From the NCBI GenBank assembly GCA_021234155.1, contig JAJEKV010000073.1, positions 5,120,001-5,184,000 of the forward strand: a DNA stretch of 64,000 bases, given 5' to 3'. Origin of the DNA: Isoetes taiwanensis. Taxonomy: Eukaryota; Streptophyta; Lycopodiopsida; Isoetales; Isoetaceae. Shown piece by piece: positions 32,003 to 45,499 of the stretch. The first letter of the stretch is position 1. Each line of letters begins with the position of its first letter. Below the pieces are notes generated by a model that saw only the letters and a list, made by a program, of their open reading frames with translations, was not told the DNA's origin and searched no databases. Both the position numbers and the translations under genes were made by a program.

Positions 32003-33256
32003 TCAACCCATGTCCTCATGGGTGCATCTTAGAGCACTCATGAAAAATCCAGTTTGTATCTCCCTTTGTGACATCTTCCTTGGAACAAACCCAACCATTG
32101 ATCTAATTTTTTTTTTTTATAGTCTGCCTCCTTAATTCCCCAGGTCTCTTCCCTTTATGCCTTCACATCTTAATCCTCAATTCAACATACTCCCAAATGA
32201 ATACAATTTTGTCCCTTAGAACTCACCCATCCTTGTCAAACACAATTGCTTAGCCTTCCAATCCAAGATGATGCGAGTTCAAAGATAGCTTCATACAAGT
32301 GATTTAAGCTAAAGGAAAGATAAATATTAGATAGCTCCAATGCCGCCAAGTCTAGAACTAACTCAAAATATTATGAGTATACTCTATGCATCAGAAAGAG
32401 GAACATATATATATCCAATTCAATATAATAAACGTAATGCAATTAATGCAACTTTTCATAAAGAAGGTACGTGCCATAGAAAAAAAAACTCACCATTCCA
32501 AAGAGATACTCAGGTCGAACTAGATATGTAATCTCTCGAGACTTCTTGGGTGGCCAAATCCAAAAAGTAACAAGCAAAATGCATAATCAAGCCCCCCAGT
32601 CTGGGTATCTTATAGCTAGGTAATATACTTAAGTTGATACAAGGGATCCTATAAGAATTATAACCCATGGTATAGAGAATTCCTCTACGAGTTCATCCAA
32701 TGACATTGAAGTATCCTAGACTATACACCTGGCCTCTATATTTAGCCTACTTCCATACATTTACCCCATCACACTGGTTAGTCTTTCAACAAGATTTTAT
32801 AGGCATCAATTGCCGTTAATTTCGATGAAGCTCTTACTTCACGTATTTCGTTCACAACTTCAATCCTTTGACTATATCCTTAATCAACCAATGCAATCAC
32901 CATCCCTCCTTTAATCTACAATCACTTCTAGCATGCCAAATAATTATGATACATGGAAGCACCATTACTAGATGTGCTTACAACTCTTCTGTTCAACTTC
33001 ATGGTTTACCTACTACCACGATTAAATATGTTATTCCTCTATTCATCATCTTCTTCTTCCTTATCCATAACATTGTTCAATCTTGGCCAATCAATTCTTC
33101 AATCTGCCATAATTTAAGTGGATATCATTCTCTAAATATAAATGCGTAACCTGGCCACTTTGTTCCATTAAGTGCTTTCTTATACTCCAAGAATTTTCAA
33201 GGCCAAGAACTTTTTCAAGGCTATCACCGACTATTCTAGCCATAACCCTAAGGCCA
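32003..33256 (-). other. Internal region of element A, part 1
   Basis: AT-rich, with no coding frame above noise on either strand. It represents the non-coding body of the element. Confidence 0.6.
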
Positions 33257-33261
33257 ACAAC

Positions 33262-35812
33262 TGTGACGAGCCTGCCGAGTTGACCCTCCTGGCAACTCGG
33301 GATCTTGTCAATACTTGAGGTTAGATCTAGGTTGATATAAAAACTTAAACCAACTATGTTGGTGAAGAATTTAATCTTCCAAAAAATAATGGAGAATGAT
33401 TCCCTTCTTATATATATACCTAATATCCAACAATTGTAATATAGTTAAAAAAAAATACATCCTTAATGCATTTATTCAAAAACCAAAGCTAAGATTCAGC
33501 TTCTAGAAAACTCCAACTCAGCCACGATCCTGAACAGTACCACTGCTACTGGCCCGAACACCACCTTGCTCAATCACCCAAACACCACCTTGCTCAATCA
33601 CTGCATGCACTCAAAGGGGTTAGTCCTCGTGACTAAGTGGGGATCCCATAGCTGCCTCTGCATGCATAAAATATCTTGAAAGTCTTGGACAACAAACATA
33701 AACAACTCAAAGACACAAGAACCTATGGTGCAACGCTAGACAATGACAACAAAGAAAATAACATAAACATCAATAGCAAAGAACATAACCAAAGTACCCA
33801 AACCATCATAAACAAACTCCGGGACAATGGGTAGCTCAGCCAGCCTACATACAGGCCCCGTTAGCAGGATAACGCTCAGCCAGCTTACATTCCAAGCCCT
33901 GTAGCGAGGTGGTGGGGTAAAACCTCGTATGCGCATACCCTCTCAGCCCACGTCTGGCACTGGAGGACCTCTTACCATGGGAGTTCACAAGAGTTGACTG
34001 ACGTAGCAATTCCGGCCAGGAGAACTAACGCCCGGTGTCACAGAGCACAAATACAAAGAACATAGAACATAACATGCCGGAACAACCTAGGCTACCGAAC
34101 CTGGAAGTCCGACCCCGGAGGATCCAAGTACATAACATAATATCAAGAACAACAGTGGAACAATGCAAGGACCATAACATATGTGTTCATTAGAGAATTT
34201 ACTATAAATGTGCCTAGATCATACTCTTAGCACTTGTCGAGGTTGCCCATACAACCTAATCATGCCGAAGTAGCTAGATCGATGATGAAAACCATAATGA
34301 CAACTCAAATATTGATGTAGCGTGCTCCAACCACCCCTGTAAGGTCGATGCAGTACTTGCTTCACCATATTATTCACTTAAGCTCCTTAGGTATGGTTTC
34401 AAGGCTTTAATATTTAAAATTCCACTTCTTACCTAATGAATAAATTGCGCATTCAGACTGGCGCCTCCAACTTACGCTTTTCCTGCTTAAAATCCATGGG
34501 GTCCCCTGACCGCAACTGCCTGGAACTTCCGTCAAGCAGCTCCCAGGCAAGCCCCATCTCTAGAAGCAAGCCAATACCATTACCTTGGTTATCTAGTTAT
34601 AAATTAAAACATCTATTCATTCTTAACATGTTATTCTTACTACTCATAATTATTCTCCCCAATCTTCATGCTCGGATCTTTTCTGCCGGCTAAATCCTTC
34701 CTTTGCCTTAAGCCAAAAATGCAAGCCAACTATATCCTTGGTTATTTAGCTTTGTAATTTAATAGGCAAACAATTTGACAAGACAACAAAGTGGACTCCA
34801 AATATAAACAACAAAGAAAATAGAAACGAAACCCAAAAGTTACAGAAACGAAAATACAAACTTCGGCCTCTTTGGGCTTTGGATCCTGCATCGATCCTCA
34901 CTATACTAGTGACCCACAACTAAATCGACATGTTCTAGGCTCAAATCGACCCATTCCAGGTCGTTTCCAAGTGTTCTGACCGATTCTTCCCAGGTGTGAC
35001 GGTTTTGTGGCAGCTCCAAAACTCTGCACATATAATTTCTCTGTTAAACCCCAATTCGGCTCCTTAGGAGCAATTTCGACCTGATCTGGTATCAATCAGG
35101 AGGCCGTTGGGTTTAGTTCGGCAGCTCTGGAAAACCCCTGATCTCTCTAATTCACTGCTGCCCAGGACAGCTCAGTCCTTCTATGGCCCAAATCGGCCCT
35201 TTTAATAAAATTCCAGCCGGATCTAAGCATATGATCCCTGGCTTTGATGCAGCAATCGACACCCTTTTCCTGTCTGCTCTTCTTATATTTAACTAGTTCC
35301 AGCCTGAGAACAATTCCAATCTATCTTTCAAGCTTGCCTAAGCCTTGTAAATTCTGTCATGTTGCTCTATGGAACACCTCAAATAATTCTAAGATACCTG
35401 CATATTCAATCTCACCTCACAGGCTTTACCAGAGCCTCGGCAATTCCAACCGTAGCTAACACAGAAGAAATCTACCATCCAAAAATCCAAAAGCATGTAC
35501 GAATTATTCTTGGCAGCCTATGCAACCACAACTTGAATCCACAAAATCCAAAACCCCACCTGAAAATTAGAGAGATCAATGTTGAATCTTCAAGCTCCGG
35601 ATTCCACAGATGCAACTCCTCCAAAAAAGCACGGCCTCAACTCCACGTCTCCAAAAAGCTTCTAACATTCCTTTCTCAATTTGCCTCTCTAATTTATAAA
35701 GCTTTTACTTATTTTTAGTTCTGCATGCATGTTCTATTTTGCATGCATGTTAAACATGTATATAGGTACATGAGTACGTATACTGGCCCATCAAGTAGTC
35801 AGGACCGTTACA
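33262..35812 (-). repeat. Solo LTR with 5-bp target site duplication
   Basis: On the minus strand it starts TGTAACGGTCC and ends GGCTCGTCACA. The flanks are ACAAC on both sides (33257-33261 and 35813-35817), a 5-bp target duplication that proves a complete LTR of 2551 bases. It is a diverged relative of the element A LTR: both carry GACTAAGTGGGGATC, GAATTTAATCTT and a block AACGCCCG(G/A)TGT. It arose by recombination between two LTRs after insertion into element A. Confidence 0.92.
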
Positions 35813-35817
35813 ACAAC

Positions 35818-36548
35818 TTTATAGACCTCAAGTACGACCATGATGTAATCATGACATTTCCTTCTATGTCACACATCTGCTATTTACACATGAGCTTCAA
35901 TCCGACTATCATGTCAATCTTATTTTATAACTATATCTAAGCATTCTCAAAACTTGTCTTACAACCACCATGTTGTAACCTTATCCAACCATAGCCTGAA
36001 TGTTATCAACTTAGAAACTTATTGTTATTTTACCATTGGATATCAATATATGGATGCTGCCTGGTTTTCTCAATTTTAGCTTACCAAACATCACATCAAA
36101 AATCTTATTCATCCGATATGGTGAGGTGACCCTTCCCTGAATATCATAGGCATTATATATCATGCACCACTTATTCCAAATTTTCTTGCCACCAGAGTAT
36201 GCTACTACGAGATCACATCTACATTATAAGAAGTGGTTACCAAAGTGAAACACAATACCTGTACCTTAATCTCCCTCGAGCATCACTTCCATGCTATGCA
36301 CACATTGGCAACTCTAAATCAAAGTTAGCCCCTTGATTTTCTAGCTTATCTGCTTTGCAGGATAGAAAATCAACCAAGATTATAGAAATACCATGTAATC
36401 AATTTCATATACCTTCATAAAACAATTTGTCATGCCTCCTCTAAGGCCGTCATCTCCACATATATTCAAATGAATACTATTAGCATAATCCAACAACCTC
36501 AACTTGAATCTAAAATTCGCTATCATACATCCAAGGATCCAACTATGC
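35818..36548 (-). other. Internal region of element A, part 2
   Basis: No coding frame is seen. It lies between the solo LTR and the primer binding site and would be the 5' leader of element A. Confidence 0.55.
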
Positions 36549-36560
36549 TCTGATACCAAC
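36549..36560 (-). other. Primer binding site of element A (tRNA-iMet)
   Basis: The minus strand reads GTTGGTATCAGAG directly after the LTR end ATCACA, a full match to the plant initiator-Met PBS TGGTATCAGAGC. It fixes the orientation of the element. Confidence 0.92.
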
Positions 36561-37662
36561 TGTGATGGGCCTGGCCAGTTAACCTCTCGGTAACTGGAGA
36601 CCCCATCGATCTCTACCATTGGATCTACTTAACCTCTGGGACTCAAGAAATTGATACATGCATACTTAGGTAAAGAATTTAATCTTTATACATATTTTTT
36701 TTGTTGAAGGACGTCAGACTTTATTCAATCAAAGAGTCAAATACAAGTATAAATGCAGAGACAGGAATAAAATCTCAGCGGATAAGCGGAGACCCAAACA
36801 TATACTTGCCCATTACTCAGCAATATCCCCGCACACAATGAATGTTCTTAATAATTATAGCTTCAAGCCCATATATAGTAATAATAATGGTAATAATAAT
36901 CAAGTTTATTGAATAGCAATCACACACTTCTACTCTCGCCTTTCCGAAGCTTGGCTACTTTCCGGAGCATCTCGTACCTCTGCTTACACCATCAACCACG
37001 GGGTTAGTCACACGGACTAAGTGGGGATCGGGGATCTAGGATGTCTAGCATCAACAATACAAAGCATTAACCTAGAACAATAGCCTAACCTTACCGTAGC
37101 CTTGCCCCTGCAATCCAAGTAACTAGTCCAACAAGCATGACCAATGCAACTTAATTCCAACAAAGAAGACCACATATATAATAACCAAGCAATCATAGCA
37201 TCAACATTGCAACCAATATTCCTCTGGGTCTGAGCAAGGTCAACTCGGCTGATCAGGCCAGTGACATAGAGGCGGGGTAACCACGTGTGTACACACCCAT
37301 CCACGCTGCGTCCAGCATTGGAGGACCACTTAACTGTGCATGACGTTGTACCATACGGTACCAACGCCCGATGTTCAAATAATACCATTTACATAGCACC
37401 GTGCAATAACCGCGAGTCTAGACCATCGCACCTAGACTCCGGCCCCAGAGGTCTATATCAAAGAATTATACTACGCATAGATCACAATACTATGAATTCC
37501 ACCCAATATCAACTAGGCACATTTCCGTATCAAATTTACGTTAGAAATTCCATAATTTACACCTCATGCAACAAAGGAAATCCAATTATATGCTCGTATA
37601 AACGTTACTATCTCTACCATGCAACATGCAATGCCCGGTGCTTAAGCAAAATACAACCTTCA
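36561..37662 (-). repeat. 5' LTR of element A (probably truncated)
   Basis: It starts (plus-strand view) TGTGATGGGCC beside the PBS. It is almost identical to 27682-28896 once insertions are removed. Similarity stops exactly at ...CAACCTTCA. No matching 5-bp duplication is found outside (left CAACC, right AATTA), consistent with loss of the outer part. Confidence 0.8.
36697..36790 (-). mobile_element. LINE 3' end fragment, family 1
   Basis: A T run and GAAGGACGTCAGACTTTATT begin a piece absent from the other LTR of element A. Its minus strand equals the LINE 3' end at 25085-25190 in outline. The insertion replaced or duplicated a few bases, and its TSD is unclear. Confidence 0.8.
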
Positions 37663-39227
37663 AATTAAATGACCCCCAATTAAAAGTGTAGTATTACATA
37701 TGGCTTGACACAGTGGGTTATATTAGGTTTCTCAGTCGGGTCCTTCAATCCTTTTCCTTGTCATTTTTCTAGGATATGCTTTTTGCATATAAACCCGAGG
37801 TTGTTGTTGGCCTTATCTAATCCGACTATGAAGAAGTGCAGCACTAGCCAATCCAGGGTTTTTGCAGTGATCATCCATAAAACCTTTTTATTAAGCGGTT
37901 TTTCCTTAAGATTATTTCCTCATGAGCATCACCCAATAACATTGTGTTAATACTGTCTGTCCATGTCCATGGTATCAAATTTATGGACCTCCAAAGCTGA
38001 TGGCCGAGTTTGAGAAATTCTTCTCACAAACTTTGTATGCTAAAGGCGCAATCGGTATATGGTTTCAAACCCTTGGCAAATGCTGCCTTCTCGATTGTAC
38101 AATGGATAATCATTAAATCCATTGTTCTAACACCTTCTTAATGCACAGGTCTATAAAGTTGCGCATGTTTGGATTAGCATGGACATTTAACATCCAAACC
38201 TTGACAAATAAGCGATTAGATCATCATCATCACGCGGCATATCATTGAAAGCCAATTATATCCATTCCTAATTAAACGCTTAAATATTGGGGCGTCTTTC
38301 AAAAAACTTTTTCTTTTTCATTTATAATAGATCACGACAAAAATTTATAATCGAAACAAATGTGATACTGCCGATAATTATTCACAGGATTCAACCCGCT
38401 GTTTCTATATCGTGGGAGTATCTTCAACAAGTGGGGTAAATTAGAACACATTTCCTCCTGTCAACATACTTCAGAATGCTTTGAGTGCCTCCGGTTAATA
38501 TATTTCCTGCGGTGGATCCTGATGATCCTTGGAGCAAGCCTTGGTGCAAACTTAGGAGGCGGAGTTCTTTGTATTTGGCCTTGAAAATATTTTGTCTTTT
38601 ATTTCCTTGATTCACCGCTAGTAATCTCCGCATTATCCGCAGAAAGGTTATTGGTTTAACCGTTTTCTCCACAATATACGCCCATCCTATTGTTGCCAAG
38701 CAGACTTTTAATTTATCCTTATCCTCGTATATTTCATGGTCATAATCATATTCCGGTATGAGATGCCCTGATGGCGGGTTTTGACCTTGTTCAATAGTTT
38801 TGTAATTGCCACCATTTCATGATAGGAGTGGCATCTTCAAAACGCATCCAAGTGGACGAATGCAATGCGCCCGGTGTCAAAATAATACCACAATGGCAGT
38901 AGATTTTTTATTTTGAAGCACTTGCACTTCGAAATATAAATGATCGCGTCACATACGCCCTCTTGAGAAAATCATTCCCTATCTTGATGGGTGAGCCATA
39001 TGGCCTTTTGGCGGGGTGATGGAAGGATCACTTATTGCATACCTCATCGAAGAATGACATATCAAATCCAAGACTTGGATTGATGTAAGTGATATTTTTC
39101 TAGCACACTGTTGCAGAAGCTTTGCTTTGCATGATCTCTTCTTAGGTAATTCCGGCCAAATGCAATCCGGGTTTCTGTCTTGATGGGTGCCAATGCTCAG
39201 AAATTTTGGCTCTTCGAGATGGCATGA
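37663..39227 (-). pseudogene. Unassigned region with decayed coding-like frames
   Basis: Minus-strand frames at 39227-38979 (with PKFLSIGTHQDRNPDCIW and QVLDLICHSSMRYAI) and 38699-38424 (with TVKPITFLRIMRRLLAV) have balanced composition and could be relics of a gene cut by gypsy copy 2 at 39228. I recognise no family. The left half (37663-38400) shows nothing coding. Confidence 0.3.
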
Positions 39228-40697
39228 TGTAGCGTCCCCTACTGTTATCACGGTGCACTCAAGTATACAAGCGAGGATTCATCCCATGGGCTCCATGCTG
39301 TCTGAGGGCCCTCCACATGACCTTTGCAACGCAGCCAGGTTCCAGTGGGAAAACAAGAGGTCATTACACCCGTCTCCTCGGGGCCTACCTAGGCTGCGGA
39401 AGCGTAAACATATACATGTCGATAGCACATACATCAACATCATATAGCCATCCACGGATGGTCCTCTGCATAGACAAAATCGGCCGCCATAGGGAATCCT
39501 ACCCAAGGCTCGAGACTCAAGGGGATGACCCAGCGGCAGGTCTCAGGAGATTCATTACGGACGGAAATTCATGGCAATGGATTTGGGTACAGCATGGGCT
39601 GTAAGCTTAGGTTATCCACTCCATCCGCCTCACAATGCACTGCAGTGGTGCGAAAGTGTCGGGACCGGCCCCCATAGCCCGCCCGGATGCATAGCCAGGG
39701 GCTACTCACAGGCTCATCTTCCCGGTTCGATGGGCGGTGGGGATCCTCCCTCCAGATACATCTTGACTCCAAGGTGGCTAGAGGGCCTTGCCGTGTTGTT
39801 GAACCCGCTGGAAGGTGAACACCACCCACGGGTGTCGAAGGCCCATGCCTTTTGCGCGGTGGCAAGCCATTAGACTGGCCACAATGGTTCAGTGACCTTA
39901 CAGGAGGAACGTTCATGAGTAGGACATGAACCTCATTGTCGGCCAGTTCGCCCCTTCACCCCGTAGGTGTGGCTCTTATGAGCCAGATCTCACGGTGCAC
40001 TGAAGGCTACTCTCAAGACATCAACGCTACAAGCTTTAGGGTCTGCCCCCTTCCCAATACAAGGTTCGAGGATACATCATCCAAATACATCACGGAGAAC
40101 TAAGGAGCTAGATCTAAACATAGAGTTGGGTTCTTTTTGAATTTAAGTGTCAAGATCTAAGATCTAGATAGCTGCTATGGGCAATTTAATAGCTAAACCA
40201 CCCTCTTGATTCTATGACTTGGCGTCTTAAGCTATTAGATTGACCGTCCCCCGATCCTTGAGTGCTCCTCGACACAGGTTCAACCATCCTGCTTTGAGGT
40301 GGTCGAGGCGTGCAGGTCGGCAGGCGTCACGGGAGGCGGTTTGGCTCACAGGGTAGCCGTGAGCTCTAAAACCCTAAGGGCCAACTAGCAAGCTGGGTTT
40401 CCTACCCTAATGAACAACAGGGTTTGGGGTTTCCCAGTACCCAATTTGGCATGTGTGGGATAATTGGAAGGCCCCACTTGCCTTTAATGGCTAGGTGTGA
40501 AATATGCCAACATGGAAAGGTGTGCCCACATTAATGTGCATGTGCACATTAATAATATGAACACTCTACATGGATTTGCCCTAGACTTTCTTACACAGCT
40601 ATCCGGGTTAGGCGTGCGACCGGTCAGGAGTGGGCGTGTGCAGCGTGGCGAAGCGATACGATATCGTGGGATGAGTATCTTTGTCTTGAACGTCACA
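39228..40697 (-). repeat. 3' LTR of gypsy copy 2
   Basis: On the minus strand it starts TGTGACGTTCAAGAC and ends GGGGACGCTACA. It matches the LTR at 10133-11776 and that at 50601-52162. It is 1470 bases, shorter than the others through several small deletions. Confidence 0.9.
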
Positions 40698-40750
40698 TTC
40701 TCCCACGGAAATGATGGCATAAAGCGCCATGGGTTCTCCCACCTTGGGAT
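40698..40750 (-). other. Twin polypurine tracts of gypsy copy 2
   Basis: The minus strand reads CCAAGGTGGGAGAACCC and, about 30 bases on, CCGTGGGAGAATG before the LTR. This mirrors the double tract of copy 1 at 10079 and 10120. Confidence 0.7.
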
Positions 40751-41539
40751 CTTTACCCTGGCAATCCAGCGTGATGCCGATATGCAATATAATATTTATA
40801 CACTGCGGCAATGCGATTACCCTTAAGGTAATACTTTTTAGAACATTATACGTCATTATACTATGGAATGTTTATCAATTCACAACACCATTAACAAGTT
40901 ATTCACTTCCTTAACATTACTATTAAGTTTTCAACATTTAAAATTAGCGTTAAAAATTACCCTTCATTCCTTGCAACACATTCCACAAAAATTTGTGTTG
41001 CAAGTCTTAAATAACTTCGACCTCCTTGCCCTCAGGAGGGCTCTCTTGGCCTGCAGGTCGACACTACGTTAGTACCATTTAATTATTAATTAAAATTTTT
41101 TGGTTATATGGTGACCACCCACCTATCTACATGAATGCATGGCTAATCCCGTAGGAAGAGGATGAATCTTCCATAATGGCGGAGTGAGCCCGGCGCTTCC
41201 ATATGCCCTATATATGCGCACTCATGCCTACACCTCTAGTTGCCCAGTGGAGGGATATCCTTCGCGTGAAGGCGTGAAGGATGGATTCCTCCCTATCCAA
41301 AGCATATATGGGGCTAAAGGTGCTTTCCTATCAATGCATTCCTTAATGACCTCTTTTTCTCTCGGTACCGTCTCCTTAGTGGGACAGTAGACTTTCTAAT
41401 CTGCACTTTCACTCGCCCAAAAGCGGGCTTGTGTCATGCCTACATTGACATTACACACCACGCCCTAGAGATCACCGTAGTGGTCTCATCGCCGGTAACG
41501 CGCGTCGACCCATACCAAGCATACCGTTGGCATCGCGTG

Positions 41540-43000
41540 AATTATTCTATACAAAAATTAACATACAATCGACATGCACGAGCGATTTCTTCGGAGATGA
41601 CCTTGCCGTCCCATTGCTCCATAAATTGTGAATGCTTGCTTTTTTACTAAATCTTTCTTAAGTACCCATATCGCGTCTTCCAGCGGCAAGTGTTTCCACT
41701 TGACCAAATCTTGGAGGAACTCAGGCCTCCTGTTTTTCTTGAAAGCTTTTTATCAAGAATCATTTAGGAACTATTTCCGGAAATTTGTTCCTCCGTCATT
41801 TCCAACAGCGTTGGAGTGTCAAGACTTGATGCGGATTTGGAGTATGCTTTTTTTGGCAAACTCCATTGGAAGACCTTATGAATCTTTAGGTGTCTTGGCA
41901 AATCCAACTTGTAGGATTGATTACCTACTCTTGTTTATTACGGAAGGGTCCAGCCCACCTTGGGGCAAGCTTCTTGCAATTCCCAATCCCCGAGCTTGCA
42001 CCTTTACCTTGATCAGGCAAACATCATCTCAACTTTGAACTCTCTTCTGGATTCGATGCTTGCTCGGCGATGCTCTTTTATTCGACTTCTTAGCCTAGCG
42101 AGATAACCTCGAACCTCTTCCGCGAGCTGTTGCATTCGGCCAACATCTGGCTCTGCTGCGAAACTTTCTACTTTTGACCGCGGGGTTGTGCCAAGTGTAA
42201 TGCGGGATTAAACGATAGCCATAATTGATCATAAATGGCGGCGGGCATTTGGGATTCGCAGCGGTCTATTATGCAAACTCCGCCAGTGAATTCTTCCACA
42301 TGCTGCTTATTCGGACATAGTTTCGGTAGCATGTCTTTCAAGATTCTGTTGGTCGCTCCGTCGGCCATCCAGATGCGGATGATCACATGCCGTGCTCATG
42401 GATAGCTTGGTGCGAATTGTCGCCAAAGAGGTCTTGCCAAAGGCGCTGAACCGGATCTGTGGAATGTCTCCCTTGGCATGCCATGACTTTGAAGATCCTC
42501 TTTGGTGAAGGCTTTCTTTGTATCATAGGCGTATCTGCAATGATTCACCGCAGGCACAAATGTGCCATCTTTGACAACTTATGACCACTACCATCAAGGC
42601 ATCACCCACTTCTCTCAGTATTCTTAAAGTCTGTGGTAATCCATGCTGATTACCTCCCACTTAGCGTTTGGCGCTGCTAATGGCTCTAATGCCCACAGGT
42701 CAGGCTGCGCCGTCCTGGCGGCATGGTGACATTCCTTGATGTAGCGACTATTTGCTTCTTCATTCCTGGCCAATAATAGCTCTGCGCCTGAAATATGTTT
42801 TTCATGAATCGCATGGCGGCGGCTATTGAACATTGTTGTAGTGTCATGGAGGATCCAACTTCCTTACACTGATGATTAGATGCAGCACAACTTGTTCTTA
42901 TGGTATAGCGGGTTGCCCTTCCTTCTTATAATGCGAAGGCCTCCGCTCTTTATACGTTTCTAGCCTCCTTAGAGGGGCTTGCCCATACTTCCACGAAATC
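41540..43000 (-). pseudogene. Integrase and chromodomain of gypsy copy 2
   Basis: The minus strand contains counterparts of copy 1: the chromodomain region near 41540-41660 (decayed), the H2C2 and catalytic core between about 42080 and 42900, including ALEPLAAPNAKWEVISMDY at 42624-42700 and LLARNEEANSRYIKECHHA upstream of it. Frames are interrupted repeatedly. A part of the core (near 42380-42600) is recognisable only by nucleotide similarity to 8210-8400. Confidence 0.82.
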
Positions 43001-43059
43001 CACATCAGTTGGCGAGGACTCTTCAATCCTCTCTTACCAAAATTATTTGGAGGCGTCGA

Positions 43060-43600
43060 ATTAACGTTACCAATGCACTCTAGTTGTCAGGGGATGCCTT
43101 GAAAGCATCTGCTACCACATTGAGCTTCCCACAGGCATGTAGACTATATCAAAGTCCATATTCTTAGGAACTCCATCCATCTCCGTACTTTCAGTTGAGG
43201 TGGTTAACGTGAATACATATTGGAATCGCGATGGTGCGTATCGGTGGAACTTCCTTCCCAAGAGGTAGTGCCTCCATATTCTTAGCATACGACAACCGCA
43301 GCAATTCACGATCGTGCGTTGGTGGCGGCGTCTGCGGCGTCGTTCATCTTCACGGAATCATACCACCGCTCTTCTTGCATAACCACTGCACCTGTAGCTA
43401 TCTTGCTGCATCCGTTGCTACAAGCTTATCTTTCTCCGGGTCCGGCAGGGTTAAGACTGGGGCTGTTGTTAAAGCTTCCTTCAACAATTCAAATCCCTTT
43501 TGGGCTTTCTTGTGCCAATGCTCTACCCAATCTTTCACCTTCTCTGCCCTCGTCGGTCGAGTGCGCCGGGGGCTGCTATCTTAGCAAAGTTCTTCACGAA
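43060..43600 (-). pseudogene. RNase H of gypsy copy 2
   Basis: A minus-strand frame at 43309-43112 reads RIWRHYLLGRKFH and, later, FDIVYMPVGSS, as in copy 1. The start of the domain (to about 43570) is shifted. The ADALSRH end is destroyed. Confidence 0.82.
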
Positions 43601-43629
43601 CTTCTCTGCTAGTACCCACTGGAGAAAAC

Positions 43630-44260
43630 TTACTCGACCGGTGCACATTCTTCGCGCCGCCAATTGAATCATTTGCTTCAATCTTGGGGTCCAAAGGGAT
43701 GCCTTCTGCCAGAATCACATGACCAAGGTATTCCACCTTCTCTCAATGCGGCGGCACTTGACAACTTGGCGCACAACTGGTGCCTCCTCAACTTCTCTAG
43801 CACCCTTCTCAAGTGTTGCACGTGCTCTTCAAGGGATCTGCTATACACCAAAATGTCATCAAAGAAAACAATCACAAAGGTGTCCAGGAACTCCCTGAAG
43901 ATATCGTTCATGAGCCTCATGAGCATTCGGGGGGGGCATTTGATAAGCCGAAAGGCATCACCGTGAACTCATAATGCCCATACGGCGTCCACGAAGGCGG
44001 TCTTGTGGATATCCTCCTCCTTTATCCGTGTCGATGGTAACCCGACCTTTAAGTCGATTTTGGAGAAGATCTTTGCTCCTTGAAGCCGATCCATCAAGTA
44101 AATACGATCTTGGAGCGCATACTGATTTCTTAATGGTGTGCTTATTCAACCGTCTATAGTCTATGACATCCTCAAAGATCCATCCTTCTTCTTGACAAAA
44201 AAATGGGCGTCCAGCGGCGAGACACTAGGTCTAATGAAACCTAGGTCGGCAGCTCCTGGC
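43630..44260 (-). pseudogene. Reverse transcriptase of gypsy copy 2
   Basis: The frame at 43926-43678 reads [20 protein letters not shown] with the FFDD catalytic box. Upstream parts in other frames include the [10 protein letters not shown] and FVKKKDGS-like segments (44100-44230). The best-preserved stretch is the palm; the fingers are shifted at least twice. Confidence 0.9.
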
Positions 44261-44559
44261 CTTTAGCTCAGACAACTCCTGGCGTTGTCATTCTATATGG
44301 GGCCTTGCTTGTTGGGCTTTGTTCGGTTCCTCGAAGTGCTATCTCGCACTCGACTCCCTCTATAAGGAGGAGCTGCTTGATCTCATCTCGAAAGAGAGAT
44401 GGTGGAACTCCGTGATCAACTTAGCTATTTGCCTGGCAACTTCGCCGAGCATCTTGTCTTCTTTGCTTCCTTCCAATTCCAGGCTCACTAATCCTCAAGC
44501 TTGAAGATGTATGCTACACGCTCACTCTTGATGCACTTGAGCGGTCGTTTAGAAGACAT

Positions 44560-45010
44560 ACTGCTCGCATGATGGGGACAACTTCTTTACCTGTTATCTC
44601 CAATGATCTTGCCGTCGGGTGTTGGGAAGGTCAGCGTTAGATCAATAATGGCCCTGGCGGTCCAAGGTACTCCATACCTATTATCAGTCATTACTTGCCA
44701 ATGCCCATTACCTGCCCCATCACGGATCTTAATCTAAGCAAAGTCGATGTCAAAGTTGATTCTTTTACACAGATGCGCCACTTCTCGCCTCCACCTGCTT
44801 TAAGACAATCCGCCTTGGCTTTGACTTTAATGGTTTCAACTTCAACATTTGAACCATTAAAGGAGATGCAAAGTTATGGCTACTCAATCTATTATTAGGA
44901 CTATAAATGACTTGGCCTTGGCCTTTCCTAATCGTGGAAATTACTTTATAATGGCTCTCAGCTTGCTCAGTATCTATTGCTGACAAAGATAAGGACACTC
45001 ACCTCAATGT
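44560..45010 (-). pseudogene. Protease region of gypsy copy 2
   Basis: Its counterpart in copy 1 lies at 5780-6190. The minus strand of 44765-44998 contains VQMLKLKPLKSKPRR, also readable in copy 1 near 5915-5960. The catalytic motif is not readable. Assigned by position and similarity. Confidence 0.55.
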
Positions 45011-45499
45011 AGTCATGTGGAGACCTCGCCGCCGCCGCCGCGTCGTGAAAGTGTCCCAATCTCAACTTCGCTAGCCGCACTCATGACATATAATTTTGTC
45101 GGCCCCATATTTTAATCGCCGGAAACACCAAGCAAGCCGCTTTTCTATGCACTCTGTCTCTTTTCCTTGGGCATGGCTCGGGGAAAGGATCATGACCGCT
45201 GGGAATAGTTTGACCCTTCCCGCTTGTCTTTTGAAGGACACCGGGCCTATTTCTCCCCGGTTGTTTCCCTTGATTGCCACTATAAGGGGGCTCTAGGCGG
45301 CCCCGGGTCGGGCTGTTCTCGGGGCTGGGCACTGTTGCTTTGCCTTTATCTTGGTAATCTTGCTGCCTCCTCAGCTATTCTCGGAGGTCCTGTCCTTGCA
45401 AGCTTATTGCCTTGGACTCGCTTCGATGCCGTTCTAGGGTTTATTGCCCTTACTGTTTATGGATTTCCTCATTCGGACCTTCAATGTAGCTTTCCACTT

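Larger units (their letters stand above)
27682..37662 (-). mobile_element. Non-coding LTR retrotransposon (element A), minus strand
   Basis: Terminal sequences 27682-28896 and 36561-37662 are nearly identical direct repeats, apart from insertions. On the minus strand a PBS follows the right LTR (36549-36560), and a purine tract precedes the left LTR (31986-32002). The internal part contains no Gag or Pol frame, so it is a LARD-like non-autonomous element. The right LTR is probably truncated at 37662, because the related solo LTR at 33262-35812 shows the full LTR to be about 2.5 kb and to start TGTAACGG. Confidence 0.75.

Noticed and set aside
39187-39916. Several overlapping ORFs of 70-115 codons
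   Set aside because: All fall within the LTR of gypsy copy 2 and have no counterpart frames in the other LTRs.
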